Origin: Alphaproteobacteria bacterium
GTDB taxonomy: Bacteria > Pseudomonadota > Alphaproteobacteria > UBA6615
Length of the DNA stretch: 6,104 nucleotides
Reading direction: 5' to 3'
Assembly (NCBI GenBank): GCA_013003285.1
Contig: JABDJY010000320.1
Coordinates: forward strand, 1-6,104
Shown: positions 1 to 5,154 of the stretch, one piece after another
Layout: every line of letters starts with the position of its first letter
How positions within the stretch are numbered: position 1 is the stretch's first letter
Notes under the pieces: generated by a model
Databases searched by the model: none
Told to the model about the DNA's origin: nothing
What the model saw: the letters and a program-made list of their open reading frames with translations, nothing else
Program-made: the position numbers and the translations under genes

Positions 1-1
1 G

Positions 2-328
2 TGCGATCTCAACCGCAGGCGGTTCGACCACGACTGGCTCCACCGGTAGCGCGGGCGGTTCTGCTGGCGCCTTCGCAGGTGTTGGCACCGGCGGTGGCGG
101 TTCGACCTTCGTCACGACCGCTTTCGCTACCTCCGGCGGCGGCGGCAGGAAAACCGCAGCCAGATCGGGCTCCCGCGTAATTTCCACCGGCTCACTCGAA
201 ATAACCGGCGGCGCTTCGGGCGGCAGCGCCGGATCAGCCGAAAGGGTCATCGCCAACAGGAGAACCGCCAGGGTCAGCGAAAGGCCCAGCGATACCGCAC
301 TGGCCGCTATGCCTTTACGCTGCCCCAT
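2..328 (-). CDS. N-terminal part of a TonB-like Pro-rich bitopic protein (3' end outside window)
   Basis: From ATG 328 the frame stays open for 109 codons to the left edge. A short basic start (MGQRKG) is followed by one membrane helix at about 7-29 (SLGLSLTLAVLLLAM). A periplasmic stretch then has 24 prolines in the 78 residues from Asp32 on (FLPPPPEV, VEPPPPVPTPAKAP, EPVVVEPP). That is the plan of TonB, whose Pro-rich spacer crosses the periplasm. TonB's membrane helix carries a Ser-x3-His motif; here the comparable spot reads S13-LGL-S17, so the His is missing. The decisive C-terminal domain is not visible. The gene follows the previous one with a TGATG overlap, so translational coupling is likely. 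It could be a TonB-like, TolA-like or FtsN/SPOR-type protein; without the C-terminus this stays open. Confidence 0.75.
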   Translation of the reverse strand, partial: MGQRKGIAASAVSLGLSLTLAVLLLAMTLSADPALPPEAPPVISSEPVEITREPDLAAVFLPPPPEVAKAVVTKVEPPPPVPTPAKAPAEPPALPVEPVVVEPPAVEIA

Positions 329-831
329 CACTGGGTCGCGAATTCCGCCGCCAGAAATTCCATCTCCTCGGCAAGGTCGAGAAGCTGCCGGCGCCGGTCG
401 GCGGTCGGCTGGACCGAGTCCGCTGCCGTCACCGATCCCTCACCCAACACTTCGGCACGGCGCTGCGCCACGGCCAGATCTACCGTCGCCCCCTCAGGCG
501 GCGGCACGACAACATTATGCGCTTCGCGAACCGGAACTTTGATTTCGGGTATCGCGGGCAACGGCGCCTCGACAACCGGCACCGGCGGGGTCACCTTCAC
601 CTCAGGCTCCGGCGTGGAAAAACGCGTGGCCAAATCGGCGGTAACGATGATGGGCGCATCGACGATAGCCGGTTCTTCCGGCGCTGACGGCACTACCTTA
701 TCGAGGGTTTTCTCCGCCGCCGCGCTCACATCGTCCAAACTCGGCAACGATACATCGAAACCATTATCCCGATTGGCGACCAGATAGACCAAGGCCACGG
801 CCACAACCACGTTAAAGACGATAAATTTCAT
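328..831 (-). CDS. Bitopic protein with Pro-rich periplasmic region
   Basis: The protein has 167 residues. A single membrane helix right at the N-terminus (FIVFNVVVAVALVYLVAN, 3-20) is followed by a periplasmic part: an acidic helix (about 31-48), a Pro/Val/Glu-rich extended stretch at 73-112 (PPVPVVEAPLPAIPEIKVPV), and a closing charged helix at 144-166 (ADRRRQLLDLAEEMEFLAAE). The layout is that of a stalk anchored in the inner membrane, like the first two thirds of TonB, but the end is a helix rather than a TonB beta domain. ATG 831 overlaps the channel gene's stop as ATGA, which fixes the start; the longer open frame reaching 1269 runs over the channel gene in the wrong frame. The stop overlaps the next start by one base (TGATG). 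I do not recognise a named family. It probably belongs to the channel complex. Confidence 0.78.
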   Translation of the reverse strand: MKFIVFNVVVAVALVYLVANRDNGFDVSLPSLDDVSAAAEKTLDKVVPSAPEEPAIVDAPIIVTADLATRFSTPEPEVKVTPPVPVVEAPLPAIPEIKVPVREAHNVVVPPPEGATVDLAVAQRRAEVLGEGSVTAADSVQPTADRRRQLLDLAEEMEFLAAEFATQ

Positions 832-1364
832 GAGTTCATACCTCGCTCGATAAGGCGACTGACGGGCTGCTGCAGCCGCTGTTTGCCATGGGCGACCACC
901 AGGATCGTGCGCAACGCCGCCGATAGGGGCAGGCCGATAACCGTGGTCATGAAGGCCAAGCTGAAACTTGCGGTCAGTTCGCGGATGATGCCCTGCACCG
1001 TGTCCGGCGTGAGCGCCTGCCCGGCCAGACTGCCGATGCCCAGACTGATGCCGAACAATGTGTAAGTCAGCGCCAGGGTGGCGACGCCGCTGGCCAGTTG
1101 CACGCCGGTCAGAAACCAGAAGTCGGCAACGTCGCCATCGCCGCGCGTGCGCCGTAGCTGCACCAGGCAATAGGTGGTGGCCAGAACCAGCAGGGTCAGC
1201 AGACCAACGAAACCGGCGCCGAGCACGTCGAAGGCCCAACTGGCGACATCGTCGATCTGCAATGACCACACCACGGTCAGACCCGCGGCGATCAACACCA
1301 GCCCACCCAGAAGGTAGCTCGTCGCTTGGGATCCGGCGGCGAACATATCGGTTAGGGCGCGCAT
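828..1364 (-). CDS. Compact MotA/TolQ/ExbB-type proton-channel protein
   Basis: The protein has 178 residues with four hydrophobic segments at about 16-36, 44-69, 84-116 and 131-157. The last two match the core of the MotA/TolQ/ExbB family: TLFGISLGIGSLAG (102-115) stands for the usual TLGLLGTV helix, and ELTASFSLAFMTTVIGLPLSAALR... (from 129), with AFMTTVIGL, for the ALxTTxxGL helix. Such proteins form a pentamer round an ExbD/TolR/MotB dimer in the inner membrane and turn proton flow into force. The large cytoplasmic loop of ExbB and TolQ is nearly absent: only about 14 residues (RRTRGDGDVADF) separate segments 2 and 3. ATG 1364 lies one base after the preceding TAA. The gene ends in an ATGA overlap with the next, so translation is probably coupled. 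The family call is good; the exact subfamily is open. Confidence 0.8.
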   Translation of the reverse strand: MRALTDMFAAGSQATSYLLGGLVLIAAGLTVVWSLQIDDVASWAFDVLGAGFVGLLTLLVLATTYCLVQLRRTRGDGDVADFWFLTGVQLASGVATLALTYTLFGISLGIGSLAGQALTPDTVQGIIRELTASFSLAFMTTVIGLPLSAALRTILVVAHGKQRLQQPVSRLIERGMNS

Positions 1365-1365
1365 G

Positions 1366-1761
1366 TTAACGCCGTCCGGTGCGGGCGTTCATGACCGCCT
1401 GGGTCGACAGGCCGATCTCGCTCAGCCAGTGATCGGCAACCGAGCGGTTTTTCTCCACCGAGGCATGCACCACGAAGGTCAGATCGTAATTATCGAAGGC
1501 GGCGCGCACCAGCGGCCGGTTCTTGCCGATCAGGGATTTGTCGCGCAGCACCTGGCGCTCGAGATCGACCAGCCGTGTGCGGGCAATCTCCATCCGCCCC
1601 TGGCGCTGATTATTGTCGATATCGCCCGACAGCAGGGTCTCGATCATGATCGCCCGTTCGCGCTCCATATTCTCCAGCGTGCCGGCGTTCGCCGGGACCG
1701 CAAGCGCGGTCAACACGATGGCGGTGGCCGTTCCGGCCAGTACTCGTTTCAGATTCGTCAT
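1366..1761 (-). CDS. Small secreted helical protein
   Basis: The protein has 131 residues from ATG 1761. Residues 1-26 are a classic signal peptide (basic MTNLKR, hydrophobic core, cleavage after PANA). The mature part opens with a charged helix at about 28-75 (LENMERERAIMIETLLSG, MEIARTRLVDLERQVL), likely a coiled coil, then a mixed region with DLTFVVHASVEKN. I chose ATG 1761 because AAGGAGG lies 5 bases upstream. An ATG at 1776 overlaps the preceding stop (ATGA) and would add MKEAM, but I see no ribosome binding site before it and the added residues would encode the AAGGAGG itself. ATG 1764 is 2 bases from the site and less likely. It ends one base before the ExbB-like start (TAA-C-ATG). 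I do not recognise the family. Being placed directly before the channel gene and after another secreted helical protein, it may work with both. Confidence 0.78.
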   Translation of the reverse strand: MTNLKRVLAGTATAIVLTALAVPANAGTLENMERERAIMIETLLSGDIDNNQRQGRMEIARTRLVDLERQVLRDKSLIGKNRPLVRAAFDNYDLTFVVHASVEKNRSVADHWLSEIGLSTQAVMNARTGRR

Positions 1762-1766
1762 CATTG

Positions 1767-1773
1767 CCTCCTT
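1767..1773 (-). promoter_or_regulatory. Strong ribosome binding site deciding the start of the small secreted protein
   Basis: AAGGAGG on the minus strand, the best such site in the window, lies 5 bases before ATG 1761 and downstream of the alternative ATG 1776. It therefore supports the shorter protein. Confidence 0.8.
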
Positions 1774-2684
1774 CATTGTCGTGTGGTGAAAAATTCGACC
1801 GCCGAGGTGACCTGGTTGGGTCCGTCCTCATCCGCGTCGATATCGATTTCCGCATAGGCGTCGCTGTCGATGCCTTCCGACAGGGCCAAGGCGTCGAGCG
1901 AGACCAGCTTGGCCATGTGACCCAGGATCGCGCGTTCCTGATCGACCACCGCCAGATCGCCCTGGTTCTCCGCAATCAGTTGACGCAGATATTCAGCGCG
2001 GGTCACCGGCTGCCCGTCGATCGCCGGCGCGGCGTTCATGGGATGGGCATTGATCGCGGCGACCAATTCCTGCACGGCGCTGAGGTTCTTGGCATATTCG
2101 CGCGCATAGCGACTTTCCGACGCCGCCGCCGACGTCAGCAACCGTTCGTCGATCTGGCTCGCCGAGGCTTCGAAACGTTCACGGGCCGCCGTCTGTTTGG
2201 CGATGAAGGCCGCCTTTGCCGGCGTCGTGGCGCGCCGTTGACGGTTCAAATTCTCCAATAGCCGCTCATACAGCCTAACCTTGGTGGCCGCGCGTTTGCG
2301 GCGGATCTCCTGGTTTTCGCGCATCAACTCAATGTAGTTGCGCTTCTCGTTCAGAAACTGATGCTGCAGGTCGAGGCGGATATCGGCGTCGTCGGTGCGC
2401 TCGATGGCCCTCTGCAGATCGGCCAGGGTCGAACGTTTGAACGCCACCTGCTCGTCCAAGCTCACCAATTCCTGCGCCAGGCCCGAGCGGGCAAAGTCGT
2501 TATCGACCGCTTTGCGCAAAAAATCGCCGGGCAACTGCATCAGTTTTTCGCTGGCCACGGGCGCCCATTTTTCGGCCGCCGCGGCCGTGCCCGCGGGCGC
2601 CGCCGCCGTTATGGCGAGCGCCATAACGGCGACAGCGAGCCACTCACCGGCCAGATTGGTACTTCGTAAAGTCAAAATTTTCAT
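1773..2684 (-). CDS. Periplasmic coiled-coil protein with acidic C-terminal tail
   Basis: The protein has 303 residues. Residues 1-37 form a long signal peptide with likely cleavage after AAAA. From about 70 to 200 it is almost all charged helix with heptad-like spacing (LAQELVSLDEQVAFKRSTL, LENLNRQRRA, QIDERLLTSAA), a good coiled-coil candidate. A second helical region at 198-270 follows, then an acidic tail at 279-288 (EIDIDADEDG) containing a DxDxDG pattern. ATG 2684 has GGAG 7 bases upstream. A perfect 12-bp hairpin lies in codons 18-27. Secreted coiled coils beside ExbB/TolQ-type genes are known from TonB2-type clusters (DUF3450), so this may be a comparable helper spanning the periplasm. 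I cannot claim membership of that family. The stop overlaps an upstream ATG of the next gene as ATGA. Confidence 0.82.
   Translation of the reverse strand: MKILTLRSTNLAGEWLAVAVMALAITAAAPAGTAAAAEKWAPVASEKLMQLPGDFLRKAVDNDFARSGLAQELVSLDEQVAFKRSTLADLQRAIERTDDADIRLDLQHQFLNEKRNYIELMRENQEIRRKRAATKVRLYERLLENLNRQRRATTPAKAAFIAKQTAARERFEASASQIDERLLTSAAASESRYAREYAKNLSAVQELVAAINAHPMNAAPAIDGQPVTRAEYLRQLIAENQGDLAVVDQERAILGHMAKLVSLDALALSEGIDSDAYAEIDIDADEDGPNQVTSAVEFFTTRQ
2604..2631. repeat. Perfect 12-bp inverted repeat (hairpin) inside the signal-peptide codons of the coiled-coil gene
   Basis: Arms 2604-2615 (CGCCGTTATGGC on the + strand) and 2620-2631 are exact reverse complements around a four-base loop whose outer bases could also pair. 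It covers codons 18-27 of the coiled-coil gene (the Ala-rich core of the signal peptide). It lies about 50 bases into that gene and is not followed by a U-run on the minus strand, so it is not an intrinsic terminator. Confidence 0.85.
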
Positions 2685-2720
2685 AGCAACGCTCCAAGCT
2701 AGGGACCGAACGGGCCGGGC

Positions 2721-3299
2721 TTATTTGTCTTTCCAGTGGTTGAGACGACGCATCTCGCTCTTCAAGCTGTCATTGACGTTGAGCGCGGCGAACTGGCCGA
2801 AACTGATCGAATCGGTGCGCCCCAACAGCACTTCGGTGGTCTCGATGAAGGACGAGCCGTCACCGAAGTAGAGATCGTTGTCGGGATAGGTTCCCTTAAA
2901 ACCCTCGAAGGTGCGCCGCGCCTGTTCCACGTCACCGCCCTTGAAATAATTAAGCGTGGCGAGCGCATGGACGCGCATGCGTTCGGGCAGCGGGACCGCC
3001 GTGGTGGCCGACCCCAGATTGGCGCCGCAACCGTCGAGCACGCGGGCTGAATTGAGAAACGCGCCGGCCGAAGCCCGACTACGCGCCTGATTATCCAAGG
3101 TCAGGCCTTCGTCGCGGCAGGCCTCGAACGCGTTGATGGCTTGAACCTGCTCGAAGCGCTGCTCGCGGAACGACACATCGTTCAAGGGATCGGAGTTGCC
3201 GGTGAGCGAACAGGCGCCGAGCAACAACGCCGCCCCCGATAGGGTCGCGAACCTGCGCAATGATCTGGTTGGGTGGGTGGTGTGAAGGTCTAAGGTCAT
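2721..3299 (-). CDS. Lipoprotein with a TPR-like helical region
   Basis: The protein has 192 residues. The basic start RSLRRF is followed by a hydrophobic stretch and a clear lipobox LLLGAC (Cys30). Ser31 at the +2 position favours sorting to the outer membrane. The mature part is helical. Residues 107-142 (RMRVHALATLNYFKGGDVEQARRTFEGF, then YPDND) look like a tetratricopeptide-type helix pair, as in proteins that dock to partners. Cys61 and Cys91 could form a disulphide. ATG 3299 is well supported by AAAGGAG 6 bases upstream, which lies inside the last codons of the transglycosylase gene, and the two genes overlap as ATGA. The following coiled-coil gene starts 36 bases after the TAA. I do not recognise a named family. 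A scaffold or pilotin-like role at the outer membrane fits the context but is inference. Confidence 0.82.
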   Translation of the reverse strand: MTLDLHTTHPTRSLRRFATLSGAALLLGACSLTGNSDPLNDVSFREQRFEQVQAINAFEACRDEGLTLDNQARSRASAGAFLNSARVLDGCGANLGSATTAVPLPERMRVHALATLNYFKGGDVEQARRTFEGFKGTYPDNDLYFGDGSSFIETTEVLLGRTDSISFGQFAALNVNDSLKSEMRRLNHWKDK

Positions 3300-3847
3300 A
3301 CTCGTCTCCTTTGGTCATGAATTGCTAAATCGCCGTTCAAAATGCGGCGGCGGTACATCTGCTGTAGTCGCTGAACCTTCGCGACATAGGGCCGGGTCGC
3401 CGGAATGACCCTGGCGTTGGGCGGACGGCCGACCGCCGATCCGCCGTTGTAATGGGACAGGGCCAGGTCGGTACGGCCGCCATAGCGGCGCTGCAGGCGT
3501 TTGAGGAAATGCAGACCCAGGCGGATATTGGTGCGCGGGTCCCACAGCCGGTCGGCCGCGATGCCGTATTCGCCACGCGCTGTCGCCGGCATAATCTGGA
3601 GGACGCCACGAGCGCCGACCGGGCTGAGCGCGCGGGGATTAAAGTTCGATTCCGCATGAGCAACGGCGAGCGCCAGCGACGGTGAGACACCCAGATTGTT
3701 GGCCTCGCGCACCACCATCGACATGATCCGTCCGCGGCCCACCGGGCGCGCCGACACGCGGGTGATCGATGCCGGCGTCGCCGAGGCGCAACCGGTGGTG
3801 AGCGCGACGACGCTCGCGCTGACCAATATCTGCCTCCGGCTAATCAT
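3296..3847 (-). CDS. SLT-domain lytic transglycosylase, probable lipoprotein
   Basis: The protein has 183 residues. The N-terminus MISRRQILVSASVVALTTGC ends in a plausible lipobox with Cys20 (Thr at -3 is not ideal), and SRRQIL resembles a twin-arginine motif. Residues 40-165 are an SLT (goose-lysozyme-like) domain. Its marks are AHAESNFNP with catalytic Glu66, then SPVGARGVLQIMPATA (75-90), NIRLGLHFLKRL (107-118) and ALSHYNGG (129-136; many relatives have AYNAG). Such enzymes cut the glycan strands of peptidoglycan to give 1,6-anhydromuramic ends. At this small size, inside an envelope-machine operon, the likely job is opening or remodelling the wall locally for assembly, as VirB1-type enzymes do; that is inference. 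ATG 3847 overlaps the ExbD-like stop by four bases (ATGA), and the stop overlaps the lipoprotein start in the same way. AAGGCGG 7 bases upstream may serve as ribosome binding site. Confidence 0.93.
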   Translation of the reverse strand: MISRRQILVSASVVALTTGCASATPASITRVSARPVGRGRIMSMVVREANNLGVSPSLALAVAHAESNFNPRALSPVGARGVLQIMPATARGEYGIAADRLWDPRTNIRLGLHFLKRLQRRYGGRTDLALSHYNGGSAVGRPPNARVIPATRPYVAKVQRLQQMYRRRILNGDLAIHDQRRRV

Positions 3848-4284
3848 TTGCCGGCCGCCTTGGCGGCTTCGATCGCCGTTCGCCAGCGGTCGTCCAAATT
3901 GGCGATCACCAGATTGACCGCCGAAATGCGGTCACGCGCGGCCATCACTTGGGCCAGCCGCACCGAAGGGTCGATGGCAAGCACAATCCGGCGTTCCCCG
4001 GCATCGCTGACCGTCGCCGGATCAATGGGGTTGAGATCGGTATCGAAAAAACGTTCGCCGTCGAAGATAACGATCTGATCGTCGCCCGTCGGCAAAACCG
4101 AAGCCGGCCGGTCTTGTGTGGTCTGCACCAGCCGGATGGCCTCATAAGTTTTCGCTTCACCGGACCCGCCACCCATGGAGACCAGAGTGAGGACCATGAT
4201 CGAGAAAAAGCCCATGGCCAACGCCAGTGCGACTTCGGTCATCGCACCGTCTTCGCCGCCATGAGAGATCATTGGATTACGCAT
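3844..4284 (-). CDS. ExbD/TolR-like bitopic inner-membrane protein
   Basis: The protein has 146 residues, the usual size for ExbD/TolR. A short cytoplasmic N-terminus is followed by one membrane helix at about 15-38 (MTEVALALAMGFFSIMVL). The periplasmic part ends with strand-helix-strand RRIVLAIDPSVRLAQVMAARDRISAVNLVIANL at about 98-130. This is the ExbD layout, where a conserved strand is followed by a helix and a strand. In ExbD and TolR an Asp at the start of the membrane helix carries the proton; here Glu17 is at the matching place. ATG 4284 has GAGGAG 5 bases upstream, lying over the stop region of the PG-binding gene, and its stop overlaps the transglycosylase start (ATGA). It is probably the partner of the ExbB-like protein encoded four genes downstream. 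Sequence identity to ExbD is weak, so this rests on length, layout and context. Confidence 0.62.
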   Translation of the reverse strand: MRNPMISHGGEDGAMTEVALALAMGFFSIMVLTLVSMGGGSGEAKTYEAIRLVQTTQDRPASVLPTGDDQIVIFDGERFFDTDLNPIDPATVSDAGERRIVLAIDPSVRLAQVMAARDRISAVNLVIANLDDRWRTAIEAAKAAGK

Positions 4285-4293
4285 CTCAGCTCC

Positions 4294-5130
4294 TCACCTT
4301 GTGTCCCGGCGCATGTTTTCGACCACCGCCCAGGTCATGCGGCCATTCACCGGCAGTGCGGAATCGCGCTGGTAGTCGCGTAGCGCCGCGCGGGTCTGAT
4401 CGGTCAAAACGCCGTCGATAGGGCCAGGGTCGTAGCCCAGGCCGAACAACCGTTCTTCGGCTTCCAACACCGTGGGATGGCCCTTGGCGGGCACCGGGCT
4501 GATCGAGGTGACCGGGCGATCTTGAATGTCGCGTACTGGCGCCGGAATACGGGCCGGCGCTGAAATCACCACCGGGGAAATCACCACCGGCGTGGTGGAC
4601 ACGAACAGGGCGCCGGTTTCCGAAGCCACCGCCTGATAGGTAAGCACCGAGCCGCGCGTGGTCTGCCGCAATGTGCCGCGGATCAGAATATCGGCGCGCA
4701 GATTGGCCTGTAGATCGCGCAGGCGCTCATCGCGCGCCGCGCTGGGTTCGGTGGTTGCGTCGATATCGGCGATCAGATCGCCCACCGCGTCGCGGGCAAC
4801 AAACCGGAAACGCCCGCGCGACTGGCGCTGCAAGGCGATCAACAGCCGGTCATTTATATAGTTGGCCTCGGCCGCATCGATCGGCCCCACCGCTTCGGTG
4901 AAGGATTTGATGGCGATGGCCGGTTGGGAATAGCCGCTGCCGGCGGGAACAGCGCTGAGATCGGCCCCCTCAAGGCCCCGGGCGATTTCGCCCGCCAGGG
5001 CCTCGACGGTACGGTCGGTGACTCCAGCGGCCGCCCGATCCATCGACAACCAGGTCAGAACCGACGCGACGATCCACAACAGACCCAGCACCTTCACCGC
5101 GTGCTTCCGAAACTGTCGGTTTACCGTCAT
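4294..5130 (-). CDS. Membrane-anchored FlgO/CsgG-like protein with C-terminal peptidoglycan-binding domain
   Basis: The protein has 278 residues. The N-terminus is basic (RQFRKHAVK), then a hydrophobic segment at 13-30 acts as a signal anchor or signal peptide. Residues 60-182 have the pattern of FlgO/CsgG/LpoB-type domains: a strand AIAIKSF, a helix (AAEANYINDRLLIALQ), a strand RFRFVAR, then ADILIRGTL and a last strand pair with SETGALFVST. A Pro/Val linker follows (183-218). Residues 219-274 are a PG_binding_1 domain with its usual marks: AEERLFGLGYDPGPIDG, then TRAALRDYQ and a closing VNGRMTW. The protein probably sits in the periplasm and holds on to peptidoglycan while its other domain contacts a partner. 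ATG 5130 has GGGGAG 6 bases upstream. The gene starts 24 bases after the glycine-zipper stop and ends 9 bases before the ExbD-like start. The PG-binding call is firm; the FlgO/CsgG likeness is judged by eye. Confidence 0.82.
   Translation of the reverse strand: MTVNRQFRKHAVKVLGLLWIVASVLTWLSMDRAAAGVTDRTVEALAGEIARGLEGADLSAVPAGSGYSQPAIAIKSFTEAVGPIDAAEANYINDRLLIALQRQSRGRFRFVARDAVGDLIADIDATTEPSAARDERLRDLQANLRADILIRGTLRQTTRGSVLTYQAVASETGALFVSTTPVVISPVVISAPARIPAPVRDIQDRPVTSISPVPAKGHPTVLEAEERLFGLGYDPGPIDGVLTDQTRAALRDYQRDSALPVNGRMTWAVVENMRRDTR
4562..4591. repeat. 15-base tandem duplication in the linker of the PG-binding protein
   Basis: Two adjacent 15-base units, 4562-4576 and 4577-4591, match at 14 of 15 positions (unit begins GAAATCACCACCGG on the + strand). 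They encode back-to-back VVISP and VVISA. The duplication is in frame and lengthens the linker between the FlgO-like and PG-binding domains. Confidence 0.8.
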
Positions 5131-5154
5131 GACTATCTCCCCGCAGGACCGCGA

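Noticed and set aside
832..1269. Upstream extension of the bitopic protein's frame to an ATG at 1269
   Set aside because: This part lies over the channel gene in a different frame and reads as Arg/Ala-rich nonsense. The ATG at 831, overlapping the channel gene's stop, gives a normal membrane helix.
1764..2261. Open frame on the + strand opposite the coiled-coil gene (about 165 codons)
   Set aside because: It is antisense to a gene with signal peptide and coiled coil, has no recognisable domain, and is rich in Arg/Gly/Asp as expected from a shadow frame.
2685..2720. Gap between the lipoprotein and coiled-coil genes as a promoter or terminator
   Set aside because: The 36 bases are GC-rich with no clear -10/-35 pair and no stem plus U-run. 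Only the ribosome binding site for the next gene is visible.
4582..4597. Six-base inverted repeat (CACCAC / GTGGTG) as a possible terminator or operator
   Set aside because: It is short, lies inside a coding region partly within the tandem duplication, and has no U-run. It is explained by Val/Thr codon use.
4294..5130. PG-binding protein as MotB or an OmpA-type anchor
   Set aside because: The C-terminal domain has the PG_binding_1 pattern (GLGYDPGPIDG), not the OmpA/MotB one, and the N-terminal helix carries no MotB-like Asp in the usual setting.
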